Below, piece by piece: positions 13,651 through 26,605 of a DNA stretch of 64,000 nt (positions within the stretch are counted from its first letter, which is position 1; the number at the start of each line of letters is the position of its first letter). Below the pieces are notes generated by a model. That model made no database searches, was not told the DNA's origin, and was given only the letters and a program-made list of their open reading frames with translations. The stretch is from Struthio camelus (lineage: Eukaryota; Chordata; Aves; Struthioniformes; Struthionidae): the NCBI RefSeq assembly GCF_040807025.1, contig NC_090943.1:122635400-122699399 (forward strand). Direction: 5' to 3'. The position numbers and the translations under genes are program-made.

Positions 13651-16600
13651 GGAGCAAGACACAAAAGGGAATAAATACTGTACATAGCCAGAAGGCCTTT
13701 CCCTCCCACACATATGATTCACTGTTGTTCCTTGCCTCACATGGGAAAATGTTGTCCTGCTGAATATGTACCTTAAAGGCAACTCTGCCTCAGAGACATC
13801 ACATATGCATATTGATAACATGCACTTTGTAGTGCCTGGAGATGTTTTTAACGAGGCTTGCTGAAATGTACCAACAACTTTCTCTCTTCTCCTTCTGTGT
13901 GGCACAGATGATTTTTAAGTGTGTTTCCTGGTGGTCCTTATCCCCTGTGAGGAAGCAAAAGGATGGCACAGACAAGAATTCAGAATGGCAGGAGAGGAGA
14001 GAAACAGCTTTCCATCTTCCACAGTAGTGCAGGCTGGCCTGGGCCTGGGGAGCCCAGCTAGCTTGAAACCTCCGAATAAGTTTTTGGGGTTTCCCTCACA
14101 GTGACTAGTGAAACACGACCAGCACTGCTTAACAGGATTATAAGGAGAAGGCCAGCAGAGAGGGTCGCTCTCCCAGCGAAGAAGCACTCTGTGCAGGTGA
14201 CATGGGAAGCCTATGTGCTATGGGGGCACTGGTACCCCGTTAAACTCTACCTCTCTAAAACAAACCAGAGACTCTGAGCCTCTGGTTAACCTTACTACAT
14301 GACTGGCAGAAATCATGTAAAGCTTTCTTATTTTTCAGAAGTGGTGAGAAGAGCAGTGAACAGTGCACTGAATCCTTCTAAGGCTAAATTTACAGTTTTT
14401 CTTTGTGCAGCCCTTTTCCAGTAGCAAACCATTAAATTACTAGAATTTATTTTCAGTGTCTTTATCGTGGTGGCATGAGCGATTAAAAGGGAGATTCAGA
14501 ACCACTGGAAGTGCAGCTAGAGAAACACTGGAATCGGGGCACATCCTATTCTGTTCTCTGTGGAACAGCTGAGCCCATAAGGCACAGTTCTGGTCCCTTT
14601 CTACCACTGGGCAGTACCTACAACAGTAACTCCACTGCATTTATGCTCTGTGGACAGTTAAGGAGATGCAGTGCCTGCTCCAAAAACTGTGCTTCTGAAG
14701 GGTAAACCTGGAGCATCCACCAGCACAGCACTGAGGACGTTTCCTACTCACAGCTGCTACGAAATGCACTCTCAGTGGCAGGCAGACAGGAGATCACGTC
14801 TGAAGACAGGCAGGGGGAGGATGACTTTCCTTGCCCAGGACTGCATTCACAGGCAGACGCACGCATTCATTAATCCACGTCCATTAATGACCAGCTAGCC
14901 GAGGGATATGTTGCCAGGCATCACCTATAGGGCACCATGCCACCAACCTCTTCAAATAACTGAAGTAAGCAGTGTATCTCTACTGGACCATATAGCACTA
15001 CGTAAAGATGCACGAGCTCACTTTAAATGGCTTTGTTTAGGCACCAGGATCAGCCCAGCTGCAACACTGTGAACTCTGTAAGAGCTAATTTTGTCATTTG
15101 CAGTGGGATAAATTAGCCTGCTGTGAGCCTGCCGGTGCTGCAATTCAGTTGTTCCTAGTACCTGAGCCAGCATTTAAAACCTGTTATTTCCTGGTAACCA
15201 GGTCTGTGATGGAAGAGAGGCAGAGGAATTGTGTGAGGCTTCATCTCTCTCTCGTCAAGGAAAACGATTACAGTGGGCAATGCCAATGGGGTGCTATACA
15301 GGCTCCTCTTTCCCTTATTTCCCCACAGAAAATTTATCTATCTCGTATACTTTCTGAAACTTTTGGGCTATTCTTACTTTTAACTACTGAAATAGTGCAG
15401 GTAGGCTGCTTTAGATGTCTTAAAAGCAGCAGCTGTGATAGATTACTACTATCATTTCTGGTTTGTGATAGAATTCGGAGGACTTGCTTAAAGTGATAGG
15501 TGCAAAACTTAAAGCTCCACCCTTTCACAAAAGCTCCCCTTCCTTAATTAATAAAATATGTTACTATAAGTTCATTCCTCAGCGTTGCATTGGGGAACAT
15601 AATCAGACCTATCTGTCCATAACAGCAGGGATTTTCTTCTCATCTGAGAAAGCTTCTGCATGCTGGACCAACTTAGAAATCTATACAATTTCTAGTATAG
15701 TTAAAAATATTTCTAAAAGACCATACCTTATTCCTTTTCTTCTTTTTTGTTTTGTTTTGATTTTTTTTTCTGCAAAACTAAGAAATGCTTTCCTGAAATA
15801 AACATTTGGATGTCCTTTTCCATTAACATGTGACTTCAGATGATAGTTTGGTTTCTCGGTGTACCCAAATCCACAGGCTTCATTATTAAAAGAGAGAAAA
15901 TTTATCGGTAACCTCAGAAAAGTTATCTTACTCAGCATCATGAATTTACACAGATCTATTATTATAGGATTTTCGCAGCAAAATGCCTTTAGGGGAAAGC
16001 AGATCTTTTACTTGAAACTGTCATACAAAAGTGGAACACATACACAAGAGGCAGGCTCCATCCTTCACTGGTTACGAAAGCACACAGACTGCTTCCACTA
16101 AAAATCAAAAAAATTAGATGATTGGTCTGTAGAACGTTGTGAAGTTTGTGAATCATCATACAGGTTTGATTGCAGGAGACATCATGTCTCTGGACCAGGA
16201 TTCTTAATAACTCAGATATTTTATAAAGAGAAGGCTGCTCTATGAATACTAACACAAACCAAGAGCTCCCTGGGAACACATCTTCAATGCGAATGGTTGA
16301 GAAGACAGAGCCAAGGCAGTATTCCAGCACAACAGGAACGCCCAAATATCTTCATTGTGCACTGCCCACCTTGACATATTTTCGAGCAGCACTGAGCCCT
16401 AAATTTTGTAGATTTCCCCTGCTTAAGTCAGGGAGAAGAGCAGCATCACTGCAATGATGACTTTCTCCATGACTTTGTTAAGTAGAGGTAGGTGCTCCAT
16501 TTAATTTTGTGTATAGTCCTTTAATAAACTATGCATACATATTCTGCAAAATATACTTCAACTTTCATATAGCATATTCATCTGAGTGTTATCCAGCATC

Positions 16601-19570
16601 AGCTCATTTATATCCCTGCAGATATATATGGAATGTTTCTCAGCCTTGAAAGTAAAAATCAAGAGACTAGAACTAGCAGCTACTGGCACTCATTTAGGTG
16701 AGAGTTTTTGCCGTTTCTTGTACAGGTCTATCTTTTTATCCTTTTAGGATTAAAAGAAGAGCTCATAAATCATTCTTTTATTTTGGAAACTGCTAGAGGG
16801 GAAGCTAAGGAAGAAAATTGGAAGCCTTAAGGCAAAGTCTCAATTAAGAGTGTTTACACTTTCCTTTGCCACATATCTGAAAACAAAAAGGCAGGAATGA
16901 AGAAAGACAAACATAGCTCTATTCGGGAAGTTTGAGTGCGCTTATAGTTAGAACAGAGAGAGTTGCTGGGAACAGAGAAGTGAATGGCATGACTGGATTC
17001 CTGGCTGCAACGCAAACCCATTTGTTTTGTTTCTAGTGGTCAGTTACCAGTGGTCAGTAATACAGTTCTGGTCCCAGAAAAGTCAAGGGGGGAAAGGTTG
17101 TGCTCTGTGTATGAAGCATTGCTTCATACTACCCACAGTAGCAGATAAGTAGCAAAAAGGCTACCAAGACGGTGAACTGAACAGTGAGCCCACATTGCCA
17201 AAGATAAAGAGCTTCACTTCAGAAATTTGGAAGAAGGTATGAGTAATCTCTCTAAATACATTGGAAGAAAGCAGAAGGAAGAGGAAGAGGTATTTTAAAC
17301 CTAGGACAATGTTGGTTAAGAAAAAGTGAGTGTAAGTAAGTTAGCCATGAATAAATTTAGGCTGGAAATTAAAAGGAGCTCTGAGATCTGTAAGCTGTGG
17401 AGCAACCTTCTGAATAAAATAGAGACAAACCACTTAGCATCATGATAAGAAAGCTTGATGTATTGGGTGAAAGGCACTATGTTATGTGGTTACCTGGGAC
17501 AGTAAGAGATTCAGCCCTGTAGCCCCCAAGAGACTTTCCCAGTCTGTGTTCATAATTAAATGAAGTATCTGATTGCCACCTGTCATGCTGGGTGCATGTG
17601 AATGAACAGGCCAGAAGCACAAAATCCCTTCTGTTCCTCCTAGAGCCTCCCCATCAGCACTCTCTCTAGAACACAAACCTCACTGCAAACAACAAAATAA
17701 ATGCAAGGCATGGAGAACAAATAAGCATCCTCAGGGGGAAGGATGCTGAGCAATGAAACTCTCAACTGTTTCCATGCAAGTTAATGAGAAGGACCAAATC
17801 CTGACAGCCTTGTTCCCATCAAGACGAATCCAACTCTAATAGCTGTGTCAACCACAAAAGTGATTTCTTCTGGTAAAGAAAACCGTAAGAAGGTGACAGA
17901 AACTGACTTAATGACAAAATTCCTTTAAAATCATCAAATAGAAAGTCCAAAAGGAATGTTGCAGGAGCTCATTTAACTGTTTTCCCAGAGGCTGGGCAGG
18001 ATTGATATCTATATAACTACAGACAGCATTGCCTTCCTCTCTCCGTTTCTAAGTCGAGCAGTGCCAAGATAATTGTGATGTTTTAAATATCTTTATCATA
18101 GATTTTTAGCACCATACCAATAGGCGTTGGTTCAGTAGAAATCCAAGGTAAGCATGCAGGTTGGTTTTTATTTGCTCAAAACAACTCTGCTTCTCTTTAG
18201 TAAATACCATACATCTTAATGTCAATAATTGGAGGTATTGGAACTGCCTGGTTATTCTATCATTTAAATGAAGGACAGACTTTAGTAAGATGAATAAATA
18301 TCAGATGAGCAGCAGCAGAAGCTGCCCTATAGACGGAAGAAGTCTTCAGACTGTTTTCTTATTTGCTTTTTATGCTAAGCTGAGCAGGCATGCTGAAGTA
18401 AATATAAAAGGCAATGAGCCATAGGGAAAGTAAAAATACAAATGCAATTGAAGTCAGAAATACCAGGATGTACGCACATGGCTTCTGGGTGCCGTTACGA
18501 ATCTGTCCTGCAGAACGCCAGGTCATCTCAGGAATAGCCTTTGCTCAGAGCGTGCAGTGCAATCGGTGAGGACTAGCATGTACCATCATTTGGTACCAGG
18601 TTTTATTCTGATGAAGAAGCCAGGAGTTGAAAGGAGGAAAGCCTTTGTGTTCCTCACGCATAGGAGGTTAGGTCAGCTTCTGAACCAGCAACTTGAAGTG
18701 GTCAACAGATATTGGATCTCCAAGGCTGACCAGGAAATTGGGGAAAGGTAGAATTTGCCCTGTGACTCTTGTTTTGAGACAGTGCCAAGTTACAGCAGTA
18801 AGAGACGTTGATGCCACGGTCACACGCCTTGAGTGCTCAGAAACTTCTATCTGCTTTTAAATGTTTGATAGGCCTCCTCCTTGATAGAGGAGTAATATCA
18901 GATAAGCAAGTCTGATGCAAAAGATGTGCAAGGATGAAGTGTTTGAGCCCTAGACTACCCAAATGACAATTCTGTGGGATGGAAAATGCTGTGAGGACAG
19001 GAACATCCCCAGTGAGAATGGGAGGGCATGCCTGCAGAGAGTGGAGGTGAGTGGTAGGAGCATTGCACTGGAACAGGGGAAAGGGGAAGGGGGCATGGTT
19101 TGAGACATAGCAAGGGAAAAGCATCAGAGCAAGAGGTCAGATGCAGAGGGAGAGGAAGCCATGGGAATGCACTCTTCAAAATAGATCTGATGATAGAACA
19201 TTGACAAAATAATGGCAGTACTTCAGCCACCCTCTTACTCAAAATGCTGTAGCAGTACAAAGGGATATGAACTGGGCCCAATTTGCGATGGAGCCAGAAC
19301 AGAGACATTCAGTCAACCAGTCTGATGTTATCTGTTAAATGCTGTGCTGTTAATCAACAATCCTATTTCAGTTCCCATATGCTTTGGCATGACGGCCATA
19401 CATGTCATCGGCAAATACTAAGTCTGATGACACATAGCCTCTATTTTAGTTTGTTCACTGTTTCAGCTTCTTTAGCCCATGGTGCATTGTTTGACATGAA
19501 GCTTCAAGTCTGTTTTCTAAATACATCACAGCATACCAATTTAATACTTTCTTCCCTTATCTCTTTCACA

Positions 19571-19745
19571 GGAGAAAAAAAGAGAAAAAGAGAAAAAAGA
19601 TAAAAGAAAAACAAAATAAGGAAAAAAGAAGAAGAAGAAGAAAAAAGAAAAAGGAAAAATAGAAAAAATAAAAAAGAAAAGAAAAATAAAAAAGAAAAAG
19701 GAAAAACAAAAAAGAAAAAGTCAAAAAACAAAAACAAACCAAAGC
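19571..19745 (+). repeat. Polypurine A/G tract
   Basis: About 170 bases almost wholly A and G, made of GAAAAA, AAAGAAG and similar short units. The long Phe/Lys-rich open frames across it are artefacts of the tract. Confidence 0.95.
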
Positions 19746-22700
19746 AAACCCCTGCACGAACACCACTGTGCAATGATGAGAAAGAAAACAACTGGGGTTG
19801 CCATAAGAGGGCACACTGCAGCTGCAGCTTCGACACAGCCCAGCAAATCTCTCCCAGGAATGAAAAGTGGCAGGTGCTTCCCCTCAGAGACCGTACGGTG
19901 TTTGTACACTGGAGAAAGTGTAGAAGGCTTTCTATCAAGTTTCCCAAATGTGTGTTTGTTGCTTTTTCCTTATAGCCACCTTGACTCTTTATCCTCCTTA
20001 CTTCTCGGCCTTCTTATTGCGTCTATTTTTTATTATCTCTTGCTAGCTTCTCCCTCTCCACCCTGCTTCTCACCCTTGCAGTCCTTTTTGGATTGCCTTT
20101 GAGTGAAATTTCAAAGCTTGCAGCATTGTTGCACTTAAAGTTAATATATCTGGCTACAGTTTTAATGCCTCTGTAACTTCTTGGGCTCAGTGTACTATAG
20201 CCAGGAAACACACAGAATCACTTTGGAGAGTTTGTAGCGGTAGTAAGAGAGCAGAAGATGCTAGGTACATAGAAAGACATCCTGTCTTGGGGTGGAGAGG
20301 TGTAGTCTCTCAATGTGTATCACAGGGGTCACATCTGCAGCATTTTTGAAATGAGTTCTAGGCCTCACAATGCTAAGAAAAGAGTGCAGACAAAAATCAG
20401 AAAAATGACCAGTGAGCTGAAGGAAACCATGTGCAAATCAAGAACAGCAAGTGTAATTTGATTAAAACAATATTAGCAGAAAACATGCTACTTGAAGGCC
20501 ACAGACTTCCCAGATAGAGAGAAAGTATGTAGTTTAGTAGAAATGGGGCAGAGCAAAACAGAAAAAAGAGGCAGCTGTTACAAATCTACTCCTGATTTTC
20601 AGAGCAAGAACAACAAAGTACCTTTCCAGGTTGGGCGGAAAAGTATTAATAAACAGACTGTGGCAAAGGATCTGTCACTGTCAAGGGTACATTGGATGGA
20701 CTTACCAGTTCTTTCCCCAGTTAGTGACTGTGATACATATCCAGGGAAGACATTAGCAAAGAATTACCTTTGTATTCAAATGGTACTTAGTATAGTCATA
20801 GAGGATAACATTTTGCAACTGAAAGCCCAAACATATTCTGTGACTTTCTCTTTCCTCTTTGTAAAACTCTGGTAAGAAACCAAATTCTCCTGTAGGTCCA
20901 TAATATACATATTGACTAACAGTCATTGACTTACCATGTCAGCATTTAAACAGCATTGTATGCAGCTCGCACCTGGTCTGATGTGATCCTCATTTTTCTG
21001 GCTGACTCTTCATTGTTTTACACTCCCTCTGCTCCTCAGTGCTTTTTCTTTTATACACCCTCCAGGCAACAGCCCTACAGTTTGAGAGCCGGGCTCCTGG
21101 GACAGAGATCATTTCTTTGTTATACTGTACAGTTTATAGCACAGTGAAGCCCTGACCTCTAGGTTATCACACAACAGTTAATTCATAATAATGATAATCT
21201 GACCTACCGGTACAGAATATCATGTAATAAAAAGTGATAAACATTTGTGCCAAGGATCAAAACTCACAGTGTTTCTAACCAAGATAACAAGGCTATTATC
21301 ACATCTCTGACTGCTTGAAATACCACAGTTTCTGTATATTGTTGTGAATGTGGTGGTTGACAAAAAGATGAAATTATCTGCCTTCAAGTATTATGACACT
21401 CATGTTTGCTATTAGGAATCCCCTAAGAAATACTGAGATAACATTTGCTGTCTACAGGACATTATACACTCTTAGCATGCTACCTGTTGGTTTTCAATCC
21501 AGCTGACACTGGGAATCTTCATAAATCCTCCCGCAGAAGACTTAAGAAGTTATGGACCTCGATGGCGTGTTGTTGTCCTTTTGTTGCCTCCTGAGCAAAG
21601 CCTTTAGCACTGATCATGACAATGGTCTTCAAATGTATCAAATGAATGCAAACACAAAGATCTCAGTTTAAATAATAGTCACAAACCATTTAACTGAGGT
21701 TGCTTTCCCAGTATGAATACTCACTCACTCTGTTCCAGGTTCTGTGGGAAGTGGGTAATCTGGAGCAAAGCAGAGGTGCAGAGTAGTGATACACAAATCC
21801 ATTCCAGCTAGGTCTGTGCAGAGGTGTATGACTATATGCTGAAGTTGCTTGGTAACATTTGCCCCTCCGGAACACTATTTTAACATCAGCAGAGCAAATG
21901 CACTCAACAGCAGCCTGTACCAAGAGAAATGATTAAAAACCAGTAACTAGGAACCCATGCAGATCAGCCTAGACTGAATCTAGATCTGAAGATCACTCAG
22001 TGAAAACATGCATATTGACAATTTTTCAGGGTCCCACTGTCTTTGCCTGTGTCAGTGATGGAAGAAAGGACTGCAGACCTCTAGAAGTGAAGCTCTGGCA
22101 CCTAGATTTAAGAGGTTCACTTCTGAGGAGCTTGGCTTCTTTAGGAAGCAAACTTCAATTGGCTAACCTCAGCTCTAGTAGTTAATTAGGACTCTAGAGC
22201 ATATCATCTTGTTATTTGAATAATTTATTTTATGCTATCACTGGACAATACTGACTTATCCTTGCAGTACATTACAGCTTTGTTTCCATACATCAGAGTT
22301 ACTGAGTAGGTGACATCCAGTATAAAAAAGAAATCTCTTTTCTTAAAAGAGATTAGAACAACTTATTGCGGCCTCTGGGACTGTAAGTTCATCTTCAGGT
22401 TGGTCTTACTAATTAGCAGCATAAACTGCTGCCTCCCTTATGAGATTGGTTTGCAACAGGGTTTTGACAGAAGCTCTGAGGGTCGTGTAAGGAATGTTCT
22501 GAGGGACTACTTAGGCTGCTAAATTGAATAAGAAGTACTAAAATACAGTACAATTCCTAATGTGAAACACTTAATGCAAGATAGTGCTTGCTGTGGAATG
22601 TCTTTTGAAGGGCCTATTTTCATGCTTTTTATTTCAGCATCTATTTTTAAAATAAATTTTACTCTTAGCACCAATATTTTCCCCCACAGTCTCTTTGCAT

Positions 22701-23753
22701 TTGCGTTAGCAAAGTTATACCGCACAGAGCACTCTACCACCTTTCTCTACAGCATCTCTGGCAATTTATTTTAACTGTTGTCTGAGATAGCTTACAGGTC
22801 ACCCGAGGTCTGGCCAAGTACTATGTAGACCAAGACTTCTGGTATCAACAGATCTCTTCCTGTACAGGAGGTTTTTACCATACCTTGCTGTGAGGGGAAT
22901 GACCACCTTAATCCCCGATAACATTTTGTCCAAGAGTCATCCCCAGTGGAAATACTTAGCCTGGCTCACTTACTACAGAACTACAACATCATTTAAAAAG
23001 GAAGGGGCAGCGCAAGCATATAACAGCGCTGCTACTCACAAAACGTTTCATTATCAGTCTCGTATTTTCCTTATATATCAGTCTGGTGTCATGAAATTTC
23101 CTGCCCTCACAGTTGTAACAGGGGTGCTCACATGCAGTTTAGAAAAGCAAATAAACAAAATGTTTTTAATTTAAAACTGCTCTGATTTTTAAAAAGAGAC
23201 TATTGTGACTCTGGGGCCTAGCACATGACTGGTAATGTTTTGGAGTTGGCACATCTGTTACCATTTACAGCATTGTTGCAAATCTTGTCTTTTAATGTGT
23301 CACCAAACAAACACAAATTTAACTTCTCTTCCCCTTCCCCTCCTCATTCCTTACCTACCAGTCAGCCCTTCTCCTACCTTTTTTAATAGCTGCTATATAC
23401 CCCAAGTTACTCATTAACAATCTCTTTCAGTCTTAGAGTCAAATTCATGGGTCTGGGGTGGGGAACGCCAGACCACCCATTGCAACCTCCTCAGTTAGGA
23501 GAGCTGGAGGGAGCTCTGGCCAACCAGCCACAACACCGGTGGCTGAGCTGGCTTTCACAGCCCAGCTGCTGTCCTTTACGAAGGGATTCATAGGCATAAG
23601 CACGTTTGATAAAGATAATACTTTTAGCACTACCCTTCTTTTAGGTTTGCATGTGGGTCTGCAGAGGAAAAAATAGCTGACCTCCAGGAATGAAACACCT
23701 GGCTTATGCATATGTCTCTTAGGCATCAACATCAGTAGTAAAGCTTGTCCTGT

Positions 23754-23796
23754 AAAAAAAAAAAAAAGATCTAAAATATCCTTTTTTTTTTTTTTT
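23754..23796. repeat. A14/T15 inverted repeat
   Basis: Fourteen A, a 14-base spacer (GATCTAAAATATCC), then fifteen T. The two runs are complementary. Confidence 0.95.
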
Positions 23797-24311
23797 CTGT
23801 TGGTAGATTATCACCACCGGAGGTGCTCCAAACAGCTAGAAGGATCTGGGGGGGGTAGCGGGTGGGCAGGGAGAGAAGCGCAATGAACTGGCTGGATATG
23901 TAGGACTTCCTGATCTAATTTGACAAGAGAGATTTTGTCTTCAAGAAGGTACAAAGCAGACAAGATAAAACCATTGTGTTTCATCAGAAGTGGAGTTGTA
24001 TTATGTCCGCGCAGTGCTGGTGTTCAACAATTTGATATTTACATAGAGTATTTTTAGCTTCTTATTAAACCAAACCGTGTGGAAAAGGCTATTCCTTTGG
24101 GAGCAGACAAAGTCCCCCTTTTCAGATTTATCTGTAGATAAACACTTTACGTTGGCTGAAGAAACGTTAACACTTGTAAGAGAGAAAATACCAGCATTCA
24201 GAAAAGAAAATGGGAGTCAGGCTATCTGTGTAATCTACCCTGTTAAAGCTTACTATTAAACCTGTGGAGTTCCCAGACCACTTCAAGACTGCTTAAACAG
24301 TTGTTTTAAAT

Positions 24312-24378
24312 ACATCCACCCACCCACCCACACGTATACACATATGTATATGTATATATGTGTGTATATATGTATATT
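24312..24378 (+). repeat. Compound microsatellite (CCCA)n / (TA,TG)n
   Basis: CATCCACCCACCCACCCACA followed by alternating TATGTATATG-type sequence. Alternating purine-pyrimidine tract, probably length-variable. Confidence 0.93.
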
Positions 24379-26587
24379 TAACTGTAAAATTCCTATAACT
24401 ATACCCTAGAACTGCATGATTTAATATCTGGAAGCTGTTTTAGCTATGAAGTGCTACAGGTTTTACAAGTGAGAACTGGAAACATGTTATTTAGGTTCTC
24501 CTGCTCCATGAAGGTGGAGGTAAAGAACTCTCTTGCTGTGTTTGCCTGGCTCTGCAGGGGCTATCTGGGGAGCAGCCCCGAGCAGCTCATCCCCAGATTT
24601 CCCAGCTGCTCATCCCCTTCTCTGCCTGCCCTCAGCCTGCCTCCTCGGTGATTATGGCTGTGCCTGAGCCTATATCTAACTTCTTGCTGTTGTATTAAAG
24701 CCAGATGAGTTCAGGCGTGTGACACCCTGCCTGCTCTGACTCTTTTGCCCATGGTGACACTCTGAAGAGACAGTTTGTCTGGTCCCACTGGTGGCAAAGA
24801 AACCTTTAAATGATTACATAGATGTTTCCTCTGAGCTGATTCAGCCCCAAATTGTACAAGGCAATTTTTTCTACATGATAAATTAGTTGGGAGCCCTTTC
24901 CAGGGCTGAAGGATACGATGGGGAATTCCCATCCTCTGGCTGCAAAACTGAAAGTCAGTATCTAGGTTTTCACTTCATGTTGTTAGCAGTATACATTTTC
25001 AGCAGTATATATTTTCTACTTAACCCTGAAACCTTTAAGTGATGTTTGACTGTTGACTGATGTTTGTGTTTGCAGGGATATAACACGGCAGTTTTTCAAG
25101 CACTTTCCAGTATTCAGCACTCCAACTATGCCATATACAGCTGCCAGACTGTGATTTTTCTCCTTTTAGATAATGTTTACATGTTGTTGGCACAAAAACC
25201 CTTAGCCCCTCAGACACAGAAAATGTGGAAAAAATAGAACTGAATCTAAGAAATACAAACATTATTTATAAAAGCAATTGTATCAAATATGCAAATTTTG
25301 AGAATAATTTTTAAATGATTAGCAAGATAATGAGAAAATGAATAGAAAGGGCAGGACTTAAAGGAAAAATTAAGTCCATCTTGAAATACAGCTCACAGAA
25401 ACTTTGTGTGTTGTAATATGGAAGACATCAACTGAAGTAAAAATGAAGATCTGAATCAGAAATTCAGATGCTTGCAGCTTCATTGCAAAAATCTCAGCAG
25501 TTCTCAGAGATTTCCAACCCCACTGAAGGGATTTTTATCTATACAGGAAATATAGACAAATGGAGAACCTGTGACAGAGGATGCCAATGGGTACTGCAGA
25601 GCAAAGACATTACAGCAGCAAGAAACTTTAAAGCATCTTCAATTCACAGTCTTTGATCACCGAAAAAAAGGAAAGTGAAAGACTTTTTGCTGGGTGAGAA
25701 ACTAAATGGTAGTACTTAATGCTGTAAAGTGAAGATTCAACTTATGTAAAAGATGAAATAAAATTAGGAGGTCCTGAAAGGAACACAGATCTCTAAGAGG
25801 AAAAAAGACTTAACCCTACACAGAAAACAACAGACAAACAATATTTTTCTAACTGGAGAGAGAAAAATATCAGTTTGCTTTGACTTTTCCTCACCACTCA
25901 GACACAATAGCAATAGCTTCTATATATAAACATTAGATGCTCTTCAGCTGTACTCAACTAAAGGATATTTATTCCAACTCAGGAAGGCCAGTGGTAAAAG
26001 CGGTTGGGGGATGCTTTATTTACACAGTGATAAATTAACCTATGGAGCACATCTCTGAGGATAGCTCTAGGAATGACTCGGATGCAAAAAGATCCAGATG
26101 GACTTTTTGACCTCCTCTTTTGCAGCTCCCTCTGTGACATTTGCTAGGCTTTTTCAGAGATAAAAGGTTGGAGGACACAAAGCTTTATTCTCACATTTTA
26201 GTCTTGAGGCTACAGAAGCTTCTGCCTTTATGCCCGAGCAACGTTTGCCTCCAGTAAATGTAAACTGTGCTGGGCAGCTGTGGAAGGAGGGGAAAAAACA
26301 GAAAAGCCTTGTGTCTGAAACATTTGTGTTTGTGTGCATCCTACCCAATACAGCTGGTCTGACTCAGCTCTGAGGAGATGCTGTGCAGCTGTTTCTCTGG
26401 AGCAATACCTATGGGCAAACAGCAGCAGAGTCCGACATCTATGTACATCTTGCTGATCTCTGGAGTTCATTTTGTCCCTTCTCTGTCATGTTTAATCAGG
26501 AAATACTAGGTTTTTTCTTACTGGATATTCATGTGCATATGTTCAATACTTACAGGGCCAATCTACCATTGTTTGTTGTTTTCACGT

Positions 26588-26605
26588 TTTTTTTTTTTTT
26601 TTTAA
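26588..26605 (+). repeat. Poly-T run
   Basis: A run of about 17-18 T followed by AAATCAG. It could be the reversed tail of a small insertion, but no element body is recognisable beside it. Confidence 0.8.

Noticed and set aside
15098..15496. 132-codon plus-strand frame with clustered Cys and Leu
   Set aside because: No recognisable family and no conserved motif; overlapping frames on the other strand are equally open.
19504..19947. 147-codon Phe-rich minus-strand frame resembling membrane segments
   Set aside because: It is the translation of the polypurine tract; the hydrophobicity comes from TTT/TTC/CTT codons only.
20492..20875. 127-codon plus-strand frame
   Set aside because: No domain, no resemblance, no splice evidence; treated as chance.
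23445..23732. 95-codon minus-strand frame in a GC-richer patch
   Set aside because: It looked protein-like (Pro/Ala/Val-rich) but matches nothing I recognise, and the opposite strand is also open.
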